64,000 bases of DNA from Bolinopsis microptera. Lineage: Eukaryota; Ctenophora; Tentaculata; Lobata; Bolinopsidae. A program made the position numbers and the translations under genes. The stretch is taken from the NCBI RefSeq assembly GCF_026151205.1, contig NC_087080.1:7047096-7111095 (forward strand). The letters are read 5' to 3'. The notes under the pieces are model-generated. The model was not told where the DNA came from and ran no database searches. It was given only the letters and a program-made list of their open reading frames with translations. Below are positions 22,577-43,299 of the stretch, in pieces (within the stretch, counting starts at the first letter, position 1; every line of letters starts with the position of its first letter).

Positions 22577-23890
22577 GGCATCTCCCTACCCACAGGTGAA
22601 CAGATCCATGAGTTGGAGGACGACGGCTATAAGTATCTCGGAATACTAGAAGCTAATGATATACTACACAAAGAGATGAAAGCACTGGTTACAAAAGAGT
22701 ATGTCAGAAGAGTTAAAAAGGTTTTGAAATCCCAGCTTCATGGCAGGAATAGTATACAAGCGATTAACACCTGGGCTGTACCTGTGATAAGATATGGAGC
22801 TGGAATTCTCTCATGGAATGCTGGGGAGACCAAAGCCTTAGATGTCAAGACCCGGAAACTGATGAGGATACATGGAGCTCACCACCCCCAAGGAGATGTT
22901 GATCGGTTATACGTCAGCCGTCAACTGGGTGGCCGTGGGCTACATAGTATAGAGGAAGTCGTTAAGAGAGAGGAGAATGCACTCACCACTTATGTGGTGA
23001 GAAGTAGAGACCCAGAACTGATTGCTCTGAAGGACTACTTTGTCAAAGACAAGATACTCTTGGGTGAAGAGATAGAGAAAGATATTGACCGAACACAACG
23101 CGAGGAAATCCGCAAGGAGAAATGGACTGCTAAAGTGATGCACGGACAGTTCCCAAGGCAGATGATGGGTACAGCAGACCCGTTAACCTCTTGGAACTGG
23201 CTCACCCAACAAGATTTGAAGAAGGAGACAGAAGGATTGTTGATAGCAGCCCAAGACCAAGCACTTAGGACTAATTACGTGAAGCACAGGATTGACAAAA
23301 CACCTGGCTCTTCTCCCCTCTGCAGACTCTGCAGAAATCATTACGAGACAATAGACCACATACTGAATGGGTGCCCAAAACTTTCACAGACAGAATATAA
23401 GTGTCGGCATGACAAAGTAGCTGCCGCATTGCACTGGAGTCTGTGCAAGGAATACGGCTTCCCACGCAGTAAAAGGTGGTACGAACACCGGACAGAGAAG
23501 GTGCTGGAGAACGGACAAGTCAAGATATTGTGGGACTTCCATGTCCAGTCGGACCACGTTATCGAACACTGTAGACCGGATCTCCTCCTGGTAGACAAGG
23601 TAACCAACGCAGCAACCATCATTGACGTTGCAGTCCCAGGAGATACCCGGATCTTGGATAGAGAACAAGAAAAGATTCTGAAATATCAAGACCTGAAAAG
23701 AGAAATTAAGAAGAACTGGAATTTACGAAAGGTCACAATCGTCCCTGTGGTGATAGGCGCATTAGGAACTATCACCATAAACTTTCGTAAACACCTCGAC
23801 GCAGTCCACTGCAATCTGAGCATCTCTAATCTCCAGAAGACAGCTCTGCTTGGATCAGCCAGGATTCTCAGGATGGTCTTAGACATATAA
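22577..23890 (+). CDS. non-LTR retrotransposon ORF, C-terminal part (CCHC knuckle + restriction-like endonuclease)
   Basis: The frame is open from 22577, right after a TAA-repeat junction, to the stop at 23890. It begins in the region after the RT palm (DGYKYLGILE), so most of the RT domain is missing by 5' truncation. Near the middle is a zinc knuckle CRLCRNHYETIDHILNGC. It is followed by a nuclease core with RPDLLLVD, then IIDVAVPGD and DREQEKILKY, as in R2/NeSL/CRE-type elements that use a restriction-like endonuclease. There is no stop or frameshift across more than 430 codons, so the insertion is fairly recent. It has no start codon of its own and is not an independent gene. Confidence 0.9.
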   Translation, partial: GISLPTGEQIHELEDDGYKYLGILEANDILHKEMKALVTKEYVRRVKKVLKSQLHGRNSIQAINTWAVPVIRYGAGILSWNAGETKALDVKTRKLMRIHGAHHPQGDVDRLYVSRQLGGRGLHSIEEVVKREENALTTYVVRSRDPELIALKDYFVKDKILLGEEIEKDIDRTQREEIRKEKWTAKVMHGQFPRQMMGTADPLTSWNWLTQQDLKKETEGLLIAAQDQALRTNYVKHRIDKTPGSSPLCRLCRNHYETIDHILNGCPKLSQTEYKCRHDKVAAALHWSLCKEYGFPRSKRWYEHRTEKVLENGQVKILWDFHVQSDHVIEHCRPDLLLVDKVTNAATIIDVAVPGDTRILDREQEKILKYQDLKREIKKNWNLRKVTIVPVVIGALGTITINFRKHLDAVHCNLSISNLQKTALLGSARILRMVLDI

Positions 23891-23969
23891 TATATTTGAG
23901 TGTATAATACACTGTAAATACTCTTTTTTTTAGTTTAATTTTCACTGGGTACTCTAATAAACACTTTTT

Positions 23970-24540
23970 ACCTGGTCCTCTTATTTTTCTTCCCTTGCTA
24001 TGCAAGCCCTGTCTCTTGTTTATACAATTTTTAACTCGTATATTGGGTAGATTGAGTATTTATTATGGATTTTATATTGTTGTTAGCCCTGCTGATTAGT
24101 GTATTAGTAATGATTACCTATCTGATGGACTACGGTATATACAGTTGATGGTAGTTTTCTCTTATTTTTCTTCTCTTGCTCTGCAAGCCCTGATTCTTGT
24201 ATAAACATATTGTTTGATATAATATTGTATATTTTTGTATTGATTGTGGTATTTTGTGTGCCAGATTCAGCAATGGGTTCTTGCTGAATCACTGTATATT
24301 ACACTCTGTGACTAGTCCCTTTGATCCATCTCTTGCCCTGCAAGCCCTGTTTCTTGTCTATACAGCATATAATAATTATCATGTATCACATTGTAGTATG
24401 TAATAAACATTTGTAGTAGTGTAGGATTGTTTGAATTTCTTTTTGCTATGTTTTATAATATTTATTTGTATAATTTGTGAGTGTTTCTCCCGCTTTTCTT
24501 CCCTTGCGCAGCAAGCCCTGTCTCTTGTAAAAACAACCTT
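23970..24540 (+). repeat. four hairpin-bearing repeats in the retrotransposon 3' UTR
   Basis: Copies near 23985, 24165, 24330 and 24492 share a TTCTTCCCTTGC...GCAAGCCCTG...TCTTGT core spaced about 160-180 bp. The central part is a small palindrome whose loop varies while pairing is kept: TTGCTATGCAA, TTGCTCTGCAA, TTGCCCTGCAA, TTGCGCAGCAA. Confidence 0.85.
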
Positions 24541-24574
24541 GAAAGTTTTGTAGATACATATAGTTTCTACACCT

Positions 24575-24676
24575 TTATCCTCTGGTCCCTAGGGTCAGCT
24601 GATCCCGGGCCAGAGGAAAACTACCGACTGCCAAGGTCTGACGCCTAGGCAGTCGAGACCTCTTATTGAGACCCTT
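24575..24676 (+). other. 3'-terminal stem-loops of the retrotransposon
   Basis: CCTCTGGTCCC pairs with GGGCCAGAGG, followed by ACTGCC/GGCAGT and GGTCT/AGACC pairings, immediately before the TAA-repeat end. Such a structured 3' end is the expected recognition site for the element's own reverse transcriptase. Confidence 0.7.
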
Positions 24677-24690
24677 TATAATAATAATAA

Positions 24691-25510
24691 TTCTATACAG
24701 TTACATAATTGAAACAATTATGGCCCCTTATTGTGGGCAGAGTATGTGTCTTTGTTGAAGTGTCCTGGTATAAACTTATCTGAGTGACTGCATTAAAATA
24801 ATTTAAGGAGAGTTCTCTTAGAACTTTAAGACAATAGGAATAAATACTAGGACCTAATAAAATCAAAACAAAATGCAGCCATCTAATTTGTTGTTAAGCT
24901 TTCTCTTCTCCTACGGTTGACTAGTGGAACCATCTTTGGCGAGTATTAGGAACTTAGACCATTACAAATACCGTGCTGTAAGTTTGCAAGGCATGTGGAC
25001 TAAGTGGGTCGAGAGTACTCAACTTAAAAGTGGGTGTTGAGAATCCTCAACTATACTAAAGATAATAATGTTCAGAAGATGAGGCAGTAGAGTGAGTAGT
25101 AGAGGCTGAAGAAAAATAAATGTCACAAGAGATTAGCACTATAATAAACATCTTTATGATATATAAGGAAGCGCCTTCGTTTCAAAATCTTAAGGACAAC
25201 AGTGATTTCTCTCCGGGGAGACAGAGGTGCGAGAAAGAACTTGGTCAATATAGATAGTCTATTTTTAAACTTGGAGCCACAAGGCCAAGGGTGATTTTCA
25301 AATGTTTCTCCCAATATTTGAGATAGGGAAAATATTGAGTTTTTGAAGGGTTTTTTTTATATAGGGTCATTGTGACATTATGTTTTGTGTGTATACTGTT
25401 TGAAAAAAAATTCCTTTTTTAGAGCTATAGTAGTCAGGTTTTTTAACGAACGCATTACAGATCGTTCCAATACCTCCAGATGTTGTGAAGACAAGTACAA
25501 ATGGGACCCT
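24691..25510. other. no gene seen
   Basis: AT-rich spacer between the retrotransposon and the first mosaic-repeat block; nothing recognisable. Confidence 0.45.
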
Positions 25511-25516
25511 TAACAG

Positions 25517-27405
25517 TTAACGGGTGATACTATTTGTTCCAAATATTATATTCCACATATTATATACGGTGCGTCTTGGTAGGTTATAAAGCTACAAAGG
25601 GGCCCTTGCCCTGTTTTTTCTTTTTTAATAAACAGTAAAGCCCGAAGTCCCCAGGTTAAATAAAATATGATAAAATACGCTATCACCATCATCAGGGTTT
25701 GGGAAATTGAGCGGCCATCAACAAAGGAAAAGCGGCCGCATTTTTTGTTAAATATTGCGAGTATGCGTGAATAGAGTATGGCGAGCATAAATAAAGTATC
25801 ATTATATGTTATAGCAGGTGCACGTTACCATGCAATTAACACGAAAAGGCTTTATCTACTATTTAGCTTGCTATAATATAATAGTCTCTTGGTCGGCCCG
25901 GTTCATGTCATGCTTAAAACATTAAAGCTAGGAAGGAGCGCCGCGCATACAGCATAGGCATAGGTTTTGATTTCGATTTGAATGGTAAGTATTTTAAGTT
26001 AAGGTGCACAAATTTGCACGTCTGTGGTCTGACAAAAATGGTTATTTTGTAATTATATTTGCTCACAGGGGGTCGTTCACATATAATTACGTTATCAGTT
26101 TTAAAACAAATTTAGAGCATATCCAACCATTGCATGAGACATTATGTTACATTGTCATACGTTGTATGACCCGCCGCGCACGAACAACGAAGTGCGCGGC
26201 TCCCCCTGTATCGTCAGGACGATAAAGGGGAACGTAGTGAAACGACCGTGGGGGTACGGTCGCAACGGGATACTGACCATTGTTAATGATCTGGCCCGGC
26301 GCGCGCTACTTCGTAGCACTTGCCATAGCACTAACATTTCGAGAAGAAAGCGGCGCGCGCTACTTCGAAGAAATTTAGACGAGTAACATCCGTCAAACGG
26401 GATACAAATGTTACAGCTAAAAGCAGCGTATTTTGCCCCATTTTCATTACTATATATATCAACTAGAACTCCGATATCTTTGAGGACTTCGCCGCGCCGC
26501 GCGAACTAGCATTTTTGCTTCGCATCGTCGATCGTTCCTTTGCTTCGCAAAGCAACGATCTCAATGGATTGACATCGTCAATCAATCCGATATAAATATA
26601 ATATCGCCATGACCAAATTTTTTGGACAGTTGTGAAAGCCCTATTGGAAGGTCCTCACAAATTTTCAGAATGATCTCATTCAAGGAACCGAAGATATGAC
26701 AGAATAATATAATACAACAAAAATCAACGAATTTCGTCAAATTACGGGACTTATACATTATACACCTACTTTTGCTCCAAAAGCCGCGCACCATCAAATA
26801 TCAAATATGGCACCTAGGCGAAACTCACTCATCATTTCAAAAAGGTATACAACAAATTTGGTACTGTGAAAATTCTCACAGTCTCTAGAAAACAATGTTA
26901 CAAAAATTTTGAAAATCCGAGCAAGTTTATTTTATCGTGCACCCCGCCACCCCCTAGCCGTGCGTCTGTCCGCCGCGCGTTCAATCTAGATCTAGATAGA
27001 ACGATGATCGCATCATATTATGGTCAGAGTCAGAAAGTGCCGTCTAGCTAGAACAAAGACTCCATCTCGTAATTGATCACGTAACGCGTTACGTGCCTTT
27101 TACACTTTCTATTGTAGGCCAAATTGTAACAAGTTACTCAGTTAGCTAGTTACCTTCTTTTTTCTTTTGATTGGTCGGCGTCGACTGTAAGCCTTCCTTG
27201 CGGTGGCTTTCACAACGCGTCCCCATTCTCCAACTCCTGCTGCTAGAGAGAGAGACTCCCAAGTTATATACCATAATTATATTATACATAGATATCGACA
27301 ACAGACTCCTTACCTGGGGACCTCAGGCTATTATGTTCATAAACATATAGAATAGAGATTAGGCGGAATGACAGGCTGAGCGCGGCCCAGTAACAGACTC
27401 CGAGA
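25517..27405. repeat. mosaic dispersed repeat, block 1
   Basis: Sequence modules here recur in altered order in 43300-47300. They include a GGTGATAC...TTGGTAGGTTRTAAA segment at 25525, a GC-rich GCGCGCTACTTCG hairpin module at 26290-26396, a long AT-rich module at 26400-26945 that aligns with 45480-45865, and a GACAGGCTGAGCGC module at 27365. At about 26068 lies a GGGGGTCGTTCACATA end like that of the 28720 MITE. No transposase is visible. CGCGCG-containing modules contrast sharply with the AT-rich surroundings. Confidence 0.75.
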
Positions 27406-27539
27406 ATCTTGAAGTTCTGTTACCACCGCCCCTGGTGCAATCCCTTACGGGTTAACGATGAGGAGACAGGGACTTCCAGGGACGGTCATGGCCTGCTACA
27501 TGCAACTCGTAGGAGTATGCAATGTTCCTGTAACGTCAC

Positions 27540-28078
27540 TGTAGACCACTCCTCAGCTCTGTCGTTGTTTTGAGTGTCCGATCCAAAAACCAAATCCTAG
27601 GGTACTCGAGACGTGGAAGCCTGTGAGCGTGTTAGAGTCTGTTAAGTGTTGGAGTCCTAGGGCTACACGAGACGTCGTAGCCTGTGAGCGTGTTAAATCA
27701 TAGGGTTACACGAGACATGGTAGCCTGTGAGCGTGTAGACCGCTCCTCTATTGTTGTTTTGAGTGTCCGATCCAAAACCAAATCCTAGGGTACGAGGCGT
27801 GGTAGCCTTTGAACGTGTAAAATCCTGGGGTTACACGAGACATGGTAGCCTGTGAGCGTGTAGACCGCTCCTCTATCGTTGTTTTGAGTGTCCGATCCGA
27901 AACTAAATCCTAGGGTACACGAGGCGTGGTAGCCTGTGAACGTGTAAAATCCTGGGGTTACACGAGACATGGTAGCCTGTGAGCGTGTAGACCGCTCCTC
28001 TATCGTTGTTTTCAGTGTCCGATCCAAAACCAAATCCTGGGGTTACACGTCATGTGGTGGCCTGTGAGCGTGTTAGTT
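27540..28078. repeat. ~126-bp satellite-like tandem repeat, about four copies
   Basis: GCGTGTAGACCGCTCC recurs at 27731, 27856 and 27983, with a more diverged first copy from about 27540. Inside each unit a shorter motif (TACACGAGACATGGTAGC then CTGTGAGCGTG) occurs twice, so the unit itself arose from a smaller duplication. No coding capacity is apparent. Confidence 0.9.
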
Positions 28079-28719
28079 TCCTGCGGAAGGTGTTATTTGC
28101 CTGTGGGAAAAGCGGTTATGCTGCGGTTCTAAGGTTAGTAGAGGCTATTATAGCCTTTCCTTGTTGTAGAGATGGCTAGTCCCTTCCTTTGCATAGGTTA
28201 GAAACACCCATGCACCTCCCGTTCGAGCCACCCACCAACACCGCGTGGAGGTTCGGTGAGGTTTTTCGTGGGGCAGCTAGTTACCTTATGGCCAGCTATT
28301 TATACTTATAGGGAAATAGTAACGAAGAAAATCAAGGAATTGCTCCTAAAACGGATAACCACATTGGAAGTACATAACAAATTTAAATAAAATCTGAGTT
28401 GAGAACTTATAATGATAAGTAAATTAAGCGACTCACACAAAACACACTACCAGTGTTAATTATTGTTATTATGGCAATTATTAAGTTGGTACCATAATCA
28501 TATTTGACGCTAATATAAACTTAAAGTAAAAATGTGATATTGCCGACGGGCTTAAGACTGGAGAAATAAAATAATAAAACACCTCGAAAGAAACATAAAT
28601 ATTTTTTCAGCATATAGCCTCATAGTCACAGCACGTGATTTAGTTTATACAGCTAATCGCAATCTTTGATGTCGTTACTAGACTGGGACTGATCCATACC
28701 GCTCATCTAAGTATCTTTA
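28079..28719. other. no gene seen
   Basis: Spacer between the satellite and the 28720 MITE; nothing recognisable. Confidence 0.45.
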
Positions 28720-28877
28720 GGGGTCGTCCACAAGTTGGTTATAACGTTTTGGCTAATTTTAAGCCACCTCGCCCACCCCCCCCTCCGTAATCAGCTTTAC
28801 ACAGCTATTGTGTTGAAATTACACGCGTAATCATTTATAACTCCCCCTCATTGGTTACGTAGTATGTGGACGCCCCC
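28720..28877. mobile_element. 158-bp MITE, PIF/Harbinger-like ends
   Basis: It starts GGGGTCGTCCACAA and ends with the near-inverse TGTGGACGCCCCC, flanked by TTA on both sides. Three-base TWA duplications are typical of PIF/Harbinger elements; the assignment is tentative. A related, more decayed copy lies at about 59051-59250. Confidence 0.7.
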
Positions 28878-29244
28878 TTATTGTTAATTATTTTTTGTTT
28901 ATTATCAATTATTAATTTCGCAATAATATTTAACGCAATTCCATCATTATGTTTTGGCTGAGATAGCTATTCGGTGCGAATAAGAGGTCACCCCTTTCTA
29001 CCGAGAACAACACCTAATATCGTCTAAAGCTTCTTTCCCCTAATCAAACATATAACATGTCCGTGAATAGTCCTTGAAGTTGAAACGGACATTAAAAACC
29101 CTATCCTAATTGCAATAAATATAAAGAGTTTGTTTTCGTCAGCCCTCTAACACTTCCCAAGTCATCACAACTACAAGCACAACCAAGACTTCTAAAATCA
29201 AGCTGAGTTTATTGTTTATAATCACAATAAAACGTCCAAATGTC

Positions 29245-39622
<10,378 letters not shown>

Positions 39623-42600
39623 GATGTTTTGTGTGTCAAGCCAACAAAATATGCTACCGTACAAAAAAGTTACAAACAGGAAATGAGTACTTTAAAAAAT
39701 TACGCGCTGCATAAATATATTCACATTTCCGTTATCGAATCTACGAGAGGGACTCACTGACTCAGGTGTTTCTCTCTCTCTCCAGCTCTATGAGTTCTAG
39801 AACATTACGTTATATTGGCATCGTGTGATCACGTCACACAGTGGTCTCGTTGCAGTATACATTAACACAATACTCTAGAAGCTTCCTGTGTGTTCACTCT
39901 ACACTAGACTATCACGTGACTCACTTTAACACGTTCTCTAGATGGCCCTGAGGGATTATTCAAAACCCCAACCCTAACCCGATCCCTAACTGAAGAATAT
40001 GCTGAAACCCTAAACCTAACGAGAAATTAGACTCAATTTCAACTGTCGGTGGAGGCCCTTTAAGAAAAATCGCGAAGTTCGTTTGTGGAGTTATTTAGCA
40101 CGTTCGCTTCATGAAAGGATCAAGTCTCTAAATTGTTTGGCAGGTGGTGCGTGATTTAACACATTTAAAAGAAGGAAAATATATAACAGTGAATTTTATC
40201 TCACCGCGCTGCAGGTGGCGCATGCATATTCAAATATTGAGGAATATTTAACAAACCATGAATCTTATCTTAACAAATAACACAGAAGCAGCGTGTACGT
40301 GGAAAATCAGTTTCATTAGAACCACCCGTTAAACATCCCCATCCAGGAAGTTTTAATTATCCTCAGTCCTGTTTCCCCCCTAACAATTTTCTTATTCCCT
40401 AAAAAATGTCATGTCTTCTAAAAAGTTCCTCTTAAACACCAAATCCCTCCAAAATTTCCTAGCAGATTATCTGCCGTCTTTCTGGATGTGAAACAATTCT
40501 ACCACCGATCAGAAGTCAGGTACGAGATGTGCGGTGTCCTTGTGCTTCTCATGACAAAGTGTTTTACATTTCAGCTCTACCACATTTCAGCTCTACCACT
40601 GTAATAACAGGAAGTGTAACTTTAACCCTAACAAAAACCCAGAAGTCAGGAAGCTCAAACTGGTGCACGAGTTATTTAAATCTAATCTCACATGTGATAT
40701 CATGTATCAAATCAAGAAACCTTGATTGCGGGCTAAAAATTACATACATATCTAAGCCTTATATCTCCAATAAGAGAATAAGTAATATAATAGTTCTTAC
40801 AGTTATGTGTAAAAGTTGAAAGTTGCAACCACGTTATTTCTAATTGTTACAATGACTGAGCCCTATGTTAGCAGGTCAGCTCATCATGATGTTTTTTAGT
40901 CAGTAAATATTAGAAATAAAGGTAATTGGTCCATCAACTTGAAAGTATTATTATTAAGCTATTCGTTAAATCATCAAAGAACTAGGGAGATTCGTTTCTG
41001 ACCTTCATGAAACTTAATTGTATGAATTTCGACGAAGATAGTCAAATTTCAGTGGTCATATCATCGCCTAACTAGATGATAGGGTCCGAGTAAACCTGTT
41101 ATTATGTACTACTGGGAATGTAATAAAGTGAGCGCCCCAGACACCGGATATACACCAGGTAAACAGGGCATGTGGAAGGTTCTAGAAGATTCCAGAAGTC
41201 TACTAAACACTACTTCCTGGATCTACTTATCTATCTATATTCTATATAGAGATTACATCATTGTATTGAACAGTGAACACTACTGTATCACTAGTAAAAT
41301 TATATGCACCTGCGACAATTAACTTTCACGTGTTACGATTCCAACATGAGAATTGTTCACAATGGAAGAATGAACAGCAACTACGAGTTAAAATAGCCTT
41401 GTAGCTGAGATGATGACATAGCTGGCCAGTAACGTTCAAGGGGACTTGAGAAACTTTATATTTATAGTCTAAATTTAGTTACATCGTGATTGAATATGAA
41501 ACAACTTTTAGGTAAACATTCTGAATTCTGTTGTGGACCACTGCTAGCTTTAGAAATGTTAAAGTGTAGATATGTCTTGTTTTACTGAAGAGCGAACACA
41601 TGTGGGACTATTTTGAGTAAGATTACACGTAAAATTTCAAGATAATTCAATTAACTGTTAATTGTAGATAGTGAAGATCAAGATTGTGGCAGCCAATCAA
41701 GAAATTAATAGGTATAATTAATTGACAGAACTATGATGTGATAATTAGATCACGTACACTAATCATATTTTAAGGCGTAAAATCCCGATAAAATGGGACA
41801 TCATATATATCCAGCCCTTAGGAGCTCGAAAAAAAGAAGGATTTTATAACCTTACTACTTACATAATTCTTAAACAATAAACAATAATGATAAGAATAAG
41901 TTGGCAGGAGAGAGAATTGTCAGGAAAAAGACACGTTAGAGGTTACACTAGTTTCTGATGTTTTCAGATTCGAGCGAGGGTAACACTCTAGCGGATAACA
42001 TTGTCACGATTATATCAGAAATGTATCAATGTTAACAACTGATCACGCTGCATGAAAACAGTGTTAAAATGTTTCTGAGAAATACTATAGCGAAGAGCAG
42101 ATAAATACAACTCACAGCCAGATTTAGACACTTCCACTTTTATTGGGCCAAAAAATAATGAACGATGGAAGGCAACATTACATGTATACAGAATCAAGTG
42201 ATACTTATATCGCATAAATGCTCTTTGATAAAGTACTATCAAAGAAAGTACTATCTCGATTTTGAGCGCAGATATCGATAGTGCAGGAATGCAACGATGA
42301 TCAGGTTTTAAAACAAAAACAAAATATTTAACAAAAATACCATCCAGATACTCAATAGTTAACAGTCTGAAAATCAAGTTCGTCTTACAAAACTAAATGT
42401 TCCAATAGCTAGCTGATAGTATTACCAACAGAACACATTCAATTCGAACAGGAAAGCTGCTCGGTATATTTAGGGCAACATGTGCTGCATTTCAATCAAC
42501 AAGCTGGCGTTGACAGAATAGAACACGTTAAATTTAAAAGTTAAAAACATCAAGCCTTACTTTTAAAGCCGAAGTGAAAATTGTGGAGTAAATCGTGGAT

Positions 42601-43299
42601 AAGGTGTATCAGAAAACATACAAATTTAACTATTTTATCGCTTACCTATCATATCATTCATCTTTTTCAGGATAATATTATTTGATGTGAAATTACCATT
42701 CCTTCCATGGTGCCATAGAAAATTCCGGAACCAACCTTTTCAACGGAATTTTAGAACATTGCAGAAAACAAATAGGAAACCCAAACTATTGAATATGACT
42801 AATATCAAGAAAACATATATTTGAGAACCACTCATTGACGAAGAAAATTTTCCAATGCCGAAAACAAAGAAAATTATTATGATGTTCTTTATATTATCAG
42901 AATATGCGCGGCTCCTATTTGCGCGAAAAGACAAAAGAGAATTATTTAATTAGAGAAGTATTAAAGTGTATCAATACTTCACATAACATAGCCATGTTAT
43001 AAATCAAGAGGCTTGCATATAATGAACATATTGACACGGGTGCAGAGTTGAGTCTGTACGGAACCTAGTAGTTTCAGATCCTTGTTTAACTTGCCGTACA
43101 GCAAGGTCATCCACTACTTTAGCCCGGCGAGGCACATAACTCCCTCTACAACTCCATGACAAATGTTTCATATATACTATGTCTACAGCTATATACTGTG
43201 CATATATACTGTGTCTACAGCTACGCGTACTGCGTGATATACTACGCGTACTGCGTGATAAGTACAATGTACATACACTAATTCTACTTGTTTCACAAG
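39623..43299. other. no gene seen
   Basis: Region upstream of MNK. At 39965-39990 there is a very short telomere-like run (ACCCTAACCC), and at 39970-40080 a segment related in inverse orientation to about 46000-46150. Short frames (40529, 41104, 42015, 43004) have no domain or splice support. MNK promoter elements should lie just above 39622 but I cannot define them. Confidence 0.45.

Larger units (their letters stand above)
22563..24690 (+). mobile_element. 5'-truncated R2/NeSL-like retrotransposon insertion with 14-bp flanking repeats
   Basis: The ORF and its long 3' UTR are bounded at both ends by the same 14-mer TATAATAATAATAA (22563-22576 and 24677-24690). This is either a target-site duplication or a microsatellite target/tail. 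The 5' boundary falls inside the RT-encoding frame, as expected for incomplete reverse transcription. Confidence 0.75.

Noticed and set aside
39960-40020. CCCTAA runs suggesting an interstitial telomere
   Set aside because: Only two or three imperfect units, and the surrounding sequence matches the mosaic repeat at 46000-46150.
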